Shown: positions 38,534 through 49,062 of the stretch, in pieces
How positions within the stretch are numbered: position 1 is the first letter of the stretch
Layout of the letters: every line of letters starts with the position of its first letter
Source: DATLGD01 sp035540755
GTDB taxonomy: Bacteria > Actinomycetota > Actinomycetes > Mycobacteriales > SCTD01
Assembly (NCBI GenBank): GCA_035540755.1
Contig: DATLGD010000184.1
Span: 1 to 63,562 of the forward strand
Reading direction: 5' to 3'
DNA: 63,562 nt
Made by a program: the position numbers and the translations under genes
The notes under the pieces: generated by a model
Told to the model about the DNA's origin: nothing
Database searches by the model: none
Seen by the model: only the letters and a program-made list of their open reading frames with translations

Positions 38534-38691
38534 GCCGACATCGAAGCACCAGCGGGCGGTGGAACGAGCAGCTGCGCACTCTTCACTGGGCTGCACGGTC
38601 CTTCGGCGGCGCGGGTCCGGCCTCGGACGGGTTCGCCCCTGTGGCCGCGGGTACGAGCCTGCTCCTAGCCCAGCGCAGCAGCGGAGGACAC

Positions 38692-38925
38692 ATGACGACG
38701 CAGCACAGCCCAGCGGACGACATCGTCTACAACCTGGTCAGCGTCCAGTACCACGCGCTCAAGGCGGCCCAGGCCTACGACTCCTACGTCCAGGACGCCG
38801 AGGGCCACGACGACGTACAGGCCTTCTTCCAGCAGTGCGCGCAGCAGGACGCCGACCGCGCGAAGAAGTGCCACGAGCTGCTCGCACAGCTCACCGGCAG
38901 CGGTGGGCTCAGCTCTTCGTCCTAG
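38692..38925 (+). CDS. Small helical conserved-looking protein
   Basis: 77-aa protein, largely alpha-helical and rich in Gln, Ala, His and Asp (VYNLVSVQYHALKAAQAYDS, FFQQCAQQDADRAKKCHELL). The pattern resembles one half of a ferritin-like or rubrerythrin-like bundle, but no metal motif is firm. ATG at 38692 has GCGGAGGA upstream. It stops 16 bases before the dehydrogenase. Confidence 0.65.
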   Translation: MTTQHSPADDIVYNLVSVQYHALKAAQAYDSYVQDAEGHDDVQAFFQQCAQQDADRAKKCHELLAQLTGSGGLSSSS

Positions 38926-38941
38926 CCGCCGGCGGCTGTCC

Positions 38942-39955
38942 ATGCGCGCTGTGCGCTTCCACGGTCAGGGCCGGCCGGTGCGCGTGGAGCAGGTGCCACG
39001 GCCGCAGCCGGCTGCCGGCGAGGTCCTGATCGACGTCCGCGCTGCTGGTGTCTGCGGCACGGAGCTGCACTTCCTCGACGGCCTGCTCACCCCGGCCCGC
39101 ACCCCCATCACGCTGGGGCACGAGGTCGCCGGCGTCGTCGCGGGACTCGGACCCGACGTTGCCGACGTCGCCGTCGGCGACCGGGTGGCCGTCCACTACC
39201 TGCACGCCTGCGGCCGGTGCCGCTGGTGCGCGACCGGCGACGACCACCTCTGCGACGCGCCGCTGGGCTTCCTCGCCTTCGTCAGCGACGGCGGGTTCGC
39301 CGAGCAGCTCGTCGTGCCCGTTCGGTCGGTGGTGCCGGTGCCGGAAGGACTCGAGCTCGTCGACGCCGCACCCCTGTGCTGCAGCGCCACGACGGCGCTG
39401 CACGCCACCCGCGTCGCCGACGTCCGGCCGGGTCAGGTGGCCGTGGTCTACGGCGTCGGGGGCGTCGGGCTCGCCGCAGTGCAGGTGCTGCGGCAGGCGG
39501 GGGCGCGCGTGCTCGCGGTCGCCCGCAGCGAGGTGCGGCGCGAGGCGGCCCGGGAGCTCGGCGCGGAGCCGGTCGACGGCAACGACCCGGCCGCCGTGGC
39601 CGAGCAGGTCCGTGAGCTCACCGACGGCGCCGGCGCCGACGTCGTCCTCGAGCTCGTCGGCACGGCCGACACCGGTGCGGCGGCGCTGGCGTCGCTGGGG
39701 AAGCGGGGGGCCCTCGTGTACGTCGGCTACAGCTTCGACCAGGTGCCGATCTCCCCGTTGTCGCTGGTCGTGCCCGAGCAGCGCATCCTCACCTCCGTCG
39801 GCAACCGGCGTGCCGAGCTCGTCGAGGTGCTCGAGCTGGCCGCACAGGGGCGACTGCGCACGCACGTCACGACCGCCCCCCTCGACGACGCTGCAGAGGT
39901 GCTGGAGGACCTGCGAGCCGGCCGCGTCGTCGGCCGTGCGGTTCTCCAGCCCTGA
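38942..39955 (+). CDS. Zinc-dependent medium-chain alcohol dehydrogenase
   Basis: 337-aa NAD(P)-dependent alcohol/polyol dehydrogenase. Catalytic zinc ligands are Cys38 and the GHE motif (His60, Glu61); structural zinc is held by Cys90, Cys93, Cys96 and Cys104. The dinucleotide motif is YGVGGVGLAAVQ. The ATG at 38942 starts the conserved MRAVRF; an earlier GTG at 38903 is less likely. The substrate is not determined. Confidence 0.9.
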   Translation: MRAVRFHGQGRPVRVEQVPRPQPAAGEVLIDVRAAGVCGTELHFLDGLLTPARTPITLGHEVAGVVAGLGPDVADVAVGDRVAVHYLHACGRCRWCATGDDHLCDAPLGFLAFVSDGGFAEQLVVPVRSVVPVPEGLELVDAAPLCCSATTALHATRVADVRPGQVAVVYGVGGVGLAAVQVLRQAGARVLAVARSEVRREAARELGAEPVDGNDPAAVAEQVRELTDGAGADVVLELVGTADTGAAALASLGKRGALVYVGYSFDQVPISPLSLVVPEQRILTSVGNRRAELVEVLELAAQGRLRTHVTTAPLDDAAEVLEDLRAGRVVGRAVLQP

Positions 39956-40039
39956 CCCGGGCCGTACGCGCAGCAGGACGGTCAGCACGCCGGCAGCGGG
40001 CGACCAGGTTCCGGCGTGCGTCACGGACCGGCACGACGA

Positions 40040-40070
40040 AGGGGCCTGCGGCGGATCGCCGCAGGCCCCT
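40040..40070. terminator. Bidirectional terminator between convergent genes
   Basis: GGGGCCTGCGGC (40041-40052) and GCCGCAGGCCCC (40058-40069) form a perfect 12-bp stem, extended by an A-T pair at 40040/40070, with a 5-base loop. It separates the dehydrogenase (+) from the LPFTG protein gene (-). Confidence 0.85.
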
Positions 40071-40091
40071 CGTGGTGGGGCGCAGTACCGG

Positions 40092-41195
40092 TCAGACCGT
40101 GCCGACCTGCGTGCGGCGGCCGGCCCGCAGCAGCGCGACGCCGAGCGCCAGCGCCGTGAGCGCCGCGGGCAGCAGCGCCGTGAGGTTCCCGCCGGTGAAC
40201 GGCAGGACCGCCGGCCGGACCGGTGCGTCCAGCGTGCCGGACGCCACGGAGGTCTCGGGGTCGAGGTCGGCTGGGAGCGCCCGGCCGAGCACGTCCAGCA
40301 GGGTCGGCGGGGCCGCCGGCCGCTCGAGCACCGAGGGAAGCACCGAGGGGCACTGCTCCAGCGTCGGGTCGGTGTCGCAGTCGACGGCCGGGGTGCAGAG
40401 GGCCGGCACGGTGTCGCAGGTGCCGGGCGGGCAGAGCTCCGGGTTCGTCGCGCAGGTGCCGGGCGGGCACAGCTCGGGGTTCGTCGCGCAGGTCGGGGCG
40501 GGCGCCGGCCGAGCCGGCGCGGTGCAGCCGGTGTGCGCCGGGTTGGTCTTGCCGATCCCGTTGTTGCCGTCGCACTCGTAGCCGTTGTTGTGGTCCGAGC
40601 CGTCCGGGAACTGGCCGGGAGGGTTCTTGTTGTCGGCCTTGCCGACGCAGCCGGCGCATGGCTTGCCGGAGGCCTGGCCCCCGCCGTTGCCGTTGCCGGA
40701 CGGCGAGCCGTCGCGGGTCGAGCAGTAGGAGTGGTCGCAGGTCCCGCCGGGGTTGGCTCCGGTGCCGTTCGCGTCCGCGCGGCTGACCGGCTGCGGGGAG
40801 GTGGTCGAGCCGGAGGCGCCGTTGCTCGAGCCGGTCTTGGCCGAGCTGGAGGTGCTGCTCTTCGGTGCCGGCTGGCTCTTGGGCGCCGGCTGGCTCTTCG
40901 GCTGGGCCTGGGGCTGGGCCTTGGGCTGGTCGGCGGGGGCCGCCGGGGCCTTCGCCGCGTTGCCGCCGCCGTTGCCGCCGTTGCCGCCGCCGCCGCTGTT
41001 GCTGTTGCCGTTCGCCGTCTCGCCCTGCGCGGCCGGCTGGGCCTGGGTGGCAGCGGCAGGCTTGTCTCCGCTGTCCTTGGGAGCGGCCAGCGCGGTGCCG
41101 GACAGCCCCGCCGACAGGGGCAGAGCCAGGACGCTCAGGACGAGCAGCGTGCGAGCTCGCCGGAGGGTGGAGGAGGTGCGCGCAGTGGTGCGCAT
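40092..41195 (-). CDS. Secreted Cys-rich surface protein with LPXTG-type anchor
   Basis: 367-aa predicted sortase-anchored wall protein. It has a signal peptide (cleavage after about residue 37, GTALA), a low-complexity region rich in Gly, Asn, Lys, Pro and Gln (two KSQPAP units), a cysteine-rich middle and a C-terminal sorting signal, LPFTG (331-335), followed by a hydrophobic helix and RAGRRTQ. The middle contains tandem CATNPELCPPGT units and degenerate copies. Part of this region (DGSDHNNGYECDGNNGIG) resembles a calcium- or carbohydrate-binding loop. Function unknown; probable adhesin or wall structural protein. Confidence 0.85.
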   Translation of the reverse strand: MRTTARTSSTLRRARTLLVLSVLALPLSAGLSGTALAAPKDSGDKPAAATQAQPAAQGETANGNSNSGGGGNGGNGGGNAAKAPAAPADQPKAQPQAQPKSQPAPKSQPAPKSSTSSSAKTGSSNGASGSTTSPQPVSRADANGTGANPGGTCDHSYCSTRDGSPSGNGNGGGQASGKPCAGCVGKADNKNPPGQFPDGSDHNNGYECDGNNGIGKTNPAHTGCTAPARPAPAPTCATNPELCPPGTCATNPELCPPGTCDTVPALCTPAVDCDTDPTLEQCPSVLPSVLERPAAPPTLLDVLGRALPADLDPETSVASGTLDAPVRPAVLPFTGGNLTALLPAALTALALGVALLRAGRRTQVGTV

Positions 41196-41470
41196 GGAGG
41201 GGACTCCCGTCCGAGAGGGCGGGGGCCCGGTCGGCGGACGTTCACGGTGGCGCGAGCGCTACCGCCGTCCGCCGGTGCAGAGCACCCGCGATCCAGGGCA
41301 GGTCCGGTCTCGCCACTCGCTCCCCGGACGGACTAGGCGACCGCGTGTCTCCGTGCGCGCCCGCAGGCGCGTCGGTGGGGTCTGTCCGGATCTCAGCGTT
41401 ACCTCGCCGGGAGCGAGGGCTCCTGGCGGCCGAAGTGGCGTTGGGCCACTGCGGCAATACTTATAGTGGC
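41196..41470 (-). promoter_or_regulatory. Promoter and long structured leader of the LPFTG gene
   Basis: Intergenic stretch with no gene. On the minus strand an AT-rich promoter-like segment (TTACAC at 41490-41485, TATAAG at 41465-41460) is followed by about 250 bases before the ATG. The leader can fold: GTCCGG/CCGGAC within 41301-41330, and a perfect 9-bp stem CGTCCGCCG/CGGCGGACG (41232-41240 with 41266-41274). GGTAACGCTGAGATCC and CCGGGGAGCGAG weakly recall c-di-AMP riboswitches, but other hallmark segments are missing. Confidence 0.4.
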
Positions 41471-41494
41471 CATGTGGTGACTCTGTGTAATCAG

Positions 41495-41524
41495 CCGTTC
41501 GGCCCAACCTCAGCGGCCGAACGG
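41495..41524. terminator. Terminator of the M15 peptidase gene
   Basis: CCGTTCGGCC (41495-41504) and GGCCGAACGG (41515-41524) form a perfect 10-bp stem with a 10-base loop, 48 bases past the stop of the minus-strand peptidase gene. Confidence 0.75.
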
Positions 41525-41571
41525 CGGTCGTCGGCGCCCGCGGCCGGCAGGACAGCCTGTCGCTGCTCCGG

Positions 41572-43032
41572 TCAGGCGGCGACCCGCGTCCAGCCGGACC
41601 AGCGGTCGCCGTTCCACGACAGCCGCCACAGGCCGCCGTCGCTGCCGGTGACGTAGGCGTCCAGCCGGTCGGGGGCGGGCGAGGTCAGCTCGGGCGCGGC
41701 GATGGACGTGCCGCCGAGCCGGCCCCACCCCAGCCAGCCGGCTCCGTTCCACGAGCGCTGCCACAGCGCGCCATCAGCGCCGCGGGCGACGACGTCGAGC
41801 CGGCCCGGCCCCCAGGAGACGGCCGCCGGGTCGGACACCACGGTTCCCCCGAGCGAGCGCCAACCACCCCACGAACCGGAATGCGAGCGGTGCCAGATCG
41901 CGCCGTCGGCACCGCGAGCGACCAGGTCCAGTCGGCCGGGTGCCCACGAGGCCAGCTCGGGCCGGGCGCGCACCTGGCCGCCGAGCGACTGCCACCCGGT
42001 CCACGCCGACCCGGTCCACGAGCGCTGCCAGACGGCGCCGTCGGCGCCGCGCGCGACGACGTCGAGGCGGCCCGGGCCCCACGCGACCGCCGACGGGCTG
42101 GACGTCAGCCGGCCCCCGAGGGGCGTCCAGGCGTACCAGGACGCGCCAGCGGTGTCGGAGGCCCGGTGCCACAGGCCGCCGTCGGCGCCGAGCGCGACGA
42201 CGTCGAGCCGGCCCGGCGCCTCCGACGCGAGGGCCGGGTCGCCCACGATCTGGCCGCCGGCGTCCCGCCACGGACCCCAGGAGGTGGCGCCGCTGACCCG
42301 GACCTCGAGCCGGTCGCCGGCGCCGCGGCGTGCCTGGACGGTGCTGGTGGCCGACGGCGAGACCAGGCTCGGCGCGGAACGGACGACCGACGGCTCGTCG
42401 CCCTCGAAATGCTGGTAGTCCTTCGACGACGACCACGCGCCGCCCCACGACCAGCCGGCGGCCGCGAACGCGGTGACGACGGCGTCGCCCGCGCGCACCA
42501 TCCCGGGACGGGGGCTGCTGCGGTCCAGGTAGGCGCGGCCGGCCGGCGGCTGCACCGTGGAACCCCGCACGTACGGGTTCTGGACGGGGTTGAGGTCGAG
42601 CGCGCGACCGTAGGCGTGCAGCGACCAGCTGGAGGTGCCCGCGACGGTCCGGCAGTTGAAGGCGCTGGTGTTGTTGGCGGCCATCGAGGCGTCGTCGTCG
42701 CCGCCGTAGACGTCGACGGTCACCATCCGCTCGATCGGGAAGCCGACGTCGAACAGCCGCCCGAACACCCCGAGCACCGCGGGCACCTGGTCGACGTGCA
42801 CGACCATGCGCCCGGTCCTGACGACGCCGTCGAACCCCCAGTGCGACAGGGTGAGCATGCGCAGCTGGGCCGGTCCGACCGGGCAGCCGGAGCGCCACGA
42901 CGAGCCGAGGTCCTGGGCGGTCACCGGGCGCACCGAGGCGGTGAACGCCGGCCCGGTGGCCGACGCCGGCGGCACCACCAGGACGAGCGCGGCCAGCAGC
43001 ACGGCGACGAGCGGGGCAGTCGTCCGCTTCAC
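41572..43032 (-). CDS. Secreted M15-type peptidase with six-bladed lectin-like propeller
   Basis: 486-aa exported protein. A signal peptide (about 1-25) precedes an M15 D-alanyl-D-alanine carboxypeptidase-like domain (about 45-212) with zinc ligands His139 and Asp146 (SLHAYGRALD) and His208 (DYQHFE), plus probable base Asp205. The C-terminal half has six blades of about 45 residues, each with a RLDVVARGADGALW-type strand and a W-x-x-W turn (WGPW, WYAW, WTGW, WGGW, WLGW, WSGW), like PLL/tectonin lectins. The GTG at 43032 gives a good signal peptide; the open frame upstream is spurious. Likely cuts wall peptides while binding glycans. Confidence 0.87.
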   Translation of the reverse strand: MKRTTAPLVAVLLAALVLVVPPASATGPAFTASVRPVTAQDLGSSWRSGCPVGPAQLRMLTLSHWGFDGVVRTGRMVVHVDQVPAVLGVFGRLFDVGFPIERMVTVDVYGGDDDASMAANNTSAFNCRTVAGTSSWSLHAYGRALDLNPVQNPYVRGSTVQPPAGRAYLDRSSPRPGMVRAGDAVVTAFAAAGWSWGGAWSSSKDYQHFEGDEPSVVRSAPSLVSPSATSTVQARRGAGDRLEVRVSGATSWGPWRDAGGQIVGDPALASEAPGRLDVVALGADGGLWHRASDTAGASWYAWTPLGGRLTSSPSAVAWGPGRLDVVARGADGAVWQRSWTGSAWTGWQSLGGQVRARPELASWAPGRLDLVARGADGAIWHRSHSGSWGGWRSLGGTVVSDPAAVSWGPGRLDVVARGADGALWQRSWNGAGWLGWGRLGGTSIAAPELTSPAPDRLDAYVTGSDGGLWRLSWNGDRWSGWTRVAA

Positions 43033-43116
43033 CGGCCGAGCATGGCACGCGGCACCCCCTGGGCGGGGCCGTTCCGCGGGCGCGGGGGCGCGACCTCCCG
43101 CTGGCAGACTGCACCG

Positions 43117-43761
43117 GTGCCTTCCGCCCCCGACGCCGTCCTGCTCGACCTCGACGGAACCCTGTCGGAGTCGGGGCCGGCGATCGTCGCGGCGGTCAGC
43201 GCCGCGCTCGAGCACCTCGGGCGGGACCCGCTCGACGAGCCGACGCTGCGCTCGTTCATCGGGCCGCCGCTCGAGACGTCGTTCGCGGGCCTGCCCGGCT
43301 TCGACGACGACCTCGTCGCCGAGGCGACCCGCGTCTACCGGGCGAACTACGACCTGCTCGGACCGCCGCTGTACGACGGCGTCGTGCCGGCTCTGGAGCG
43401 GCTGCGGGCGGCTGGGCTGAAGGTGTCGCTGGCGACGAGCAAGCCCGAGCCGCTGGCCCTCGAGATCATCACCGACAAGGGGCTGCTGCACCTGTTCGAC
43501 GCCGTCTGCGGCGCCGGGCACGACTCGGAGCGCACCACCAAGGCTGACGTCGTCGCGAAGGCCCTGCAGCGCCTCGGCCGCCCTTCCCGTCCGGTGATGG
43601 CGGGGGACCGGCACCACGACGTCGAGGGCGCGGCCGCGCACGGCGTGCCGTGCATCGGCGTCCTGTGGGGCTACGGCAGCGCCGAGGAGCTGGCCTCGGC
43701 CGGGGCGGTGGCGCTGGCTCGTGACGTCGACGAGCTGGTCGCGCTGCTGCTGGGCAGGTGA
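43117..43761 (+). CDS. HAD family hydrolase (phosphoglycolate phosphatase-like)
   Basis: 214-aa HAD phosphatase with motif I DLDGT (nucleophile Asp11, acid/base Asp13), motif II ATSKP and motif IV GDRHHDVEGA. The helical cap between motifs I and II is of the Gph/PGP type. GTG at 43117 lies 7 bases after CAGACT, a near -10 box, so it may be leaderless. Substrate unknown. Confidence 0.87.
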   Translation: MPSAPDAVLLDLDGTLSESGPAIVAAVSAALEHLGRDPLDEPTLRSFIGPPLETSFAGLPGFDDDLVAEATRVYRANYDLLGPPLYDGVVPALERLRAAGLKVSLATSKPEPLALEIITDKGLLHLFDAVCGAGHDSERTTKADVVAKALQRLGRPSRPVMAGDRHHDVEGAAAHGVPCIGVLWGYGSAEELASAGAVALARDVDELVALLLGR

Positions 43762-43768
43762 GCCCCGG

Positions 43769-44899
43769 TCAGCGGCGCGCGGGGTCGGCGGTCACAGGCG
43801 CGCCGGTGCCGAGCGGCTCGCGGCGCTCCCGGCGGCGGAACACCCACGCGACGCCGTACACGGCCGCTGCCGCGTAGGCCCAGCCGATGAACGCGTCGAC
43901 GATGTAGTGCTCGCCGCCGTAGGTGAGCGTGAACGTCATGGCGAGCACGTACAGGGCCAGCAGCGCCCGGGTCGTGCGCCGCACCAGCGGCCAGGTGAAC
44001 AGCAGCACCATGAACGGCACCGCCGAGTGCAACGACGGGATGGCGGCGACGGCGTTCGCGTACGCCTCGCCCTGCTGCACCGCGGACCGGATCGTGCCGA
44101 CGCCGGTCGACTGCAGCGTCACCGACGTCACGCGGGCCACGCCCTCGGGCAGGTAGCCGTTCATGCTGGCCATCCACGGCGGCGCGGCGGGGAACAGCGC
44201 GTAGGTCGTGAGGGTCGCGACGGTGAGGGCCACCAGGGTCCACACGTAGCGGCGGAACAGGTGGTAGCTGCTGATCCACAGCGCCACCGCCAGCGCCATC
44301 GGCACCAGGAAGTGCGACATGTACACCGGGACGATCAGGATGTCGTACCACTGCACGTCGCCCGGGACGTAGAGCCGGTCCTGCAGCCAGACGGTCGGCA
44401 CCTCGCCGCCGGTCCACCAGCCGAACAGCCACTCGTCCGCCCGCAGCTGCGGGAGCACGTGGGCGTGGTCGATGCCGGCGGTGCCGGGCTTGCCGTTGCG
44501 CAGCGCCGGCAGGTCGGCCAGGCGCCCGCCGAGCTCGTTGGCCTGACCGCGCAGGAAGTCGTAGGCGAACAGGACCGCGATCAGCGGCGCCCAGTCGCGC
44601 AGGACCGCCCGGCGCCACACCCGCCACTCGCCGCCGCAGGCTGCCAGCAGGAGAGCCAGCACCCAGGCGGTGATGACCTCGCGTCCGGTCGGGAAGCCGA
44701 AGATGCCGGAGACCACGGCGAACAGCGCCCCGAGGAGCAGGAACAGCTTGCGCCGCCGGGCGCGGGCCGGCTCGGAGATGGTCTGCCACGGAGCGAGGAC
44801 GTCACCGGTCGCGGTCGGGCTGGACACGGGCGCGCCGTCGGTCGGGGGGTCGACGTCCCGCGTCGTGCTCGGCGGGTCCGTCGCCGTCCGGTCCGTCAT
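43769..44899 (-). CDS. PAP2 superfamily membrane phosphatase
   Basis: 376-aa integral membrane protein with a disordered N-terminal tail of about 45 residues and six or more helices. The PAP2 motifs are AAPPWM, IPSLHSA and YGGEHYIVD, the arrangement of the PAP2_3 subgroup related to inositol phosphoceramide synthases. It probably acts on lipid phosphates or lipid-linked substrates at the outer face. It is divergent from the leuS leader. Substrate unknown. Confidence 0.87.
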   Translation of the reverse strand: MTDRTATDPPSTTRDVDPPTDGAPVSSPTATGDVLAPWQTISEPARARRRKLFLLLGALFAVVSGIFGFPTGREVITAWVLALLLAACGGEWRVWRRAVLRDWAPLIAVLFAYDFLRGQANELGGRLADLPALRNGKPGTAGIDHAHVLPQLRADEWLFGWWTGGEVPTVWLQDRLYVPGDVQWYDILIVPVYMSHFLVPMALAVALWISSYHLFRRYVWTLVALTVATLTTYALFPAAPPWMASMNGYLPEGVARVTSVTLQSTGVGTIRSAVQQGEAYANAVAAIPSLHSAVPFMVLLFTWPLVRRTTRALLALYVLAMTFTLTYGGEHYIVDAFIGWAYAAAAVYGVAWVFRRRERREPLGTGAPVTADPARR

Positions 44900-44971
44900 C
44901 TGGCCTCCACGATCTCCCAGGGTACGGGCGGTGCAACGCGCGGCATCGGACCCGGGTGCCGGGCCCGGGCG

Positions 44972-44977
44972 TAGGAT
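44972..44977 (+). promoter_or_regulatory. -10 box of the leuS leader transcript
   Basis: TAGGAT ends 7 bases before the GTG of the leader peptide, so this transcript begins with the leader peptide's start codon. Confidence 0.6.
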
Positions 44978-44984
44978 CGGTCAC

Positions 44985-45014
44985 GTGCAGCACCTGCTTC
45001 CCGAGCCGCGCTGA
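44985..45014 (+). CDS. leuS leader peptide (attenuation), 9 aa
   Basis: GTG-started mini-ORF encoding MQHLLPEPR and ending TGA, with consecutive Leu codons CTG CTT at positions 4-5. It starts 7 bases after TAGGAT and therefore should be leaderless. It precedes a hairpin CGTCG/CGACG (45015-45027) and then a strong terminator before leuS. The arrangement matches ribosome-mediated attenuation: scarcity of charged tRNA-Leu would stall the ribosome at the Leu codons. Confidence 0.6.
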   Translation: MQHLLPEPR

Positions 45015-45037
45015 CGTCGCACCGACGACAGCCCGGC

Positions 45038-45064
45038 GCCTCCGTGGACCACGGGGGCTTTTTT
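45038..45064 (+). terminator. Attenuator terminator upstream of leuS
   Basis: GCCTCCGTG (45038-45046) pairs with CACGGGGGC (45050-45058), with one G-U pair and a 3-base loop, followed at once by six T residues (45059-45064). It is the only hairpin with a T-tail I noticed in the window. Since the upstream gene is on the other strand, it can only act on the leader transcript, 45 bases before the leuS ATG. Confidence 0.75.
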
Positions 45065-45108
45065 CTGCCCCGAGCACGCCCGCGACGAAGAACGACGACA
45101 GGACGCCG

Positions 45109-47598
<2,490 letters not shown>

Positions 47599-47617
47599 GT
47601 CAGCCGCCGCCCGGGTC

Positions 47618-47623
47618 TAGCCT
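47618..47623 (+). promoter_or_regulatory. -10 box of leaderless degV promoter
   Basis: TAGCCT ends 6 bases before the ATG at 47630. Confidence 0.55.
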
Positions 47624-47629
47624 TCCCGC

Positions 47630-48478
47630 ATGACCACCTCGGTCGCGGTCGTCACCGACAGCACCGCCTACCTGCCGCCCGGTGTCGGCGCGAAGTACGG
47701 CGTGGGAGAGGTTCCGCTGCACGTCGTGCTCGGCTCGCGCAGCGGGGCAGAGACGGTCGAGGTCTCGCCCGCGGACGTCGCCGAGGCGCTGCGCGAGCGG
47801 CGGGTCCCGGTCTCGACCTCCCGCCCGACCCCCGGCGAGTTCGCCGAGCTCTACCGCTCCACCGGCTCGGCATGCATCGTCTCGGTGCACCTGTCGGCGG
47901 CGCTGTCCGGGACCTCCGACGCCGCGCAGCTCGCCGCCCGCGACGTGGCCGGGGACGGCATCGAGGTGCGCGTCGTCGACAGCCGCACCATCGCCATGGG
48001 GCTGGGCTTCGCCGTCGTCGCCGCCGCCCGGCTGGCCACCGAGGGCGCCGACATCGACGTCGTCGAGCAGCGGGCCCGCGAGGTCGCCGCCGGCACCGAC
48101 ATGCTGTTCTACGTCGACACGCTCGAGCACCTCCGACGCGGCGGACGCATCGGCGCCGCGGCGGCGCTGGTCGGCACGGCGCTCGCCGTGAAGCCGCTGC
48201 TGCACGTCGTCGACGGGCAGATCGCCCCGCTGGAGAAGGTGCGCACCGCGTCGAAGGCGCTGGCCCGGCTCGAGGCGCTCGTCGTCGAGCGGGCCGGCGA
48301 GGGCGCCGTCGACCTGGCCGTGCACCACCTCGCCGCCGCGGACAAGGCCGAGGAGCTCGCGGAGCGGCTGCGGGGGCGGGTGCCCGCGCTGCGGGAGCTG
48401 CACCTGTCCGAGGTCGGCGCGGTCGTCGGCGCGCACGTCGGACCCGGCCTGCTCGGGGTCGTCGTCTCGCGCCGGTGA
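47630..48478 (+). CDS. DegV family fatty-acid-binding protein
   Basis: 282-aa DegV/FakB-type protein. It has the opening VAVVTDSTAYLPPG, the lipid-headgroup site STSRPTPGEF and the helix HLSAALSGTSDAAQLAA. FakB proteins present fatty acids to a FakA kinase for acyl-phosphate formation; acyl phosphates feed PlsY, whose gene overlaps the stop of this one. That link supports a phospholipid role. No FakA is in the window. Confidence 0.88.
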   Translation: MTTSVAVVTDSTAYLPPGVGAKYGVGEVPLHVVLGSRSGAETVEVSPADVAEALRERRVPVSTSRPTPGEFAELYRSTGSACIVSVHLSAALSGTSDAAQLAARDVAGDGIEVRVVDSRTIAMGLGFAVVAAARLATEGADIDVVEQRAREVAAGTDMLFYVDTLEHLRRGGRIGAAAALVGTALAVKPLLHVVDGQIAPLEKVRTASKALARLEALVVERAGEGAVDLAVHHLAAADKAEELAERLRGRVPALRELHLSEVGAVVGAHVGPGLLGVVVSRR

Positions 48479-49062
48479 GCATCGTCCAGCTGCTCGTCGC
48501 GACCGCGGTCGGCTACCTCGCCGGCTCGGTCTCCACGGCGACGATCGTCGCGTCCCGCCGCGGCGTCGACCTGCGCTCGATCGGCTCGGGCAACCCGGGC
48601 GCGACCAACGTGGGGCGGGCGCTCGGACGCCGGACCGGAATCGCGGTCGCGCTGCTCGACGTCCTCAAGGGGCTGCTGCCGGCCGCCGGCTTCGGGATGC
48701 TCGACCACCGCGCCGGCCTGGTGGCCGGCGTCGCCGCCGTGGTCGGGCACGTCACCTCGCCGTTCCTGCGCGGCCGCGGCGGCCGTGGCGTCGCGACGGC
48801 GGCCGGGGCGGTCATCGGGTCGCACCCGCTGTGGGCCCCGGTGGTGCTGCTCGTCTGGGTGGTGGTCGTCGCCGCGTCGCGGTGGGTGGCCCTGGCGTCG
48901 ATCTCGGCTGCCCTGTCGATCCTCGTCCTCGCGCTCGTCGCCGGCGAGGACCTGGTCTGGGCGCTCGCCCTGGCCGGGATCGTCATCGGCCGGCACCAGC
49001 CGAACCTGGCTCGTCGGCTCGAGCGGCGCCGACCCCCGCCCCTGGGCACCGAGGAGGCCTGA
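48475..49062 (+). CDS. plsY: Glycerol-3-phosphate acyltransferase PlsY
   Basis: Membrane enzyme that acylates glycerol-3-phosphate with acyl phosphate, first step of phospholipid synthesis. The 195-aa protein has about five helices and the motifs SGNPGATNVGR and GHVTSPFLRGRGGRGVAT. The GTG overlaps the degV stop, so the two are coupled. The frame is open upstream but that part is degV shadow. Confidence 0.9.
   Translation: MSIVQLLVATAVGYLAGSVSTATIVASRRGVDLRSIGSGNPGATNVGRALGRRTGIAVALLDVLKGLLPAAGFGMLDHRAGLVAGVAAVVGHVTSPFLRGRGGRGVATAAGAVIGSHPLWAPVVLLVWVVVVAASRWVALASISAALSILVLALVAGEDLVWALALAGIVIGRHQPNLARRLERRRPPPLGTEEA

Noticed and set aside
40400..40520. Regular repeats resembling a CRISPR array or minisatellite
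   Set aside because: The repeats are in-frame codons for CATNPELCPPGT units; there are no constant spacers or cas genes.
41196..41450. Confident call of a ydaO/c-di-AMP riboswitch
   Set aside because: Two segments are similar, but the GGGGUGAAUC-like and 3' closing segments of the family were not found, so it is only listed as a structured leader.
44985..45108. T-box riboswitch upstream of leuS
   Set aside because: No T-box sequence (UGGNACC-type) or specifier stem was found; the leader peptide and terminator explain the region better.
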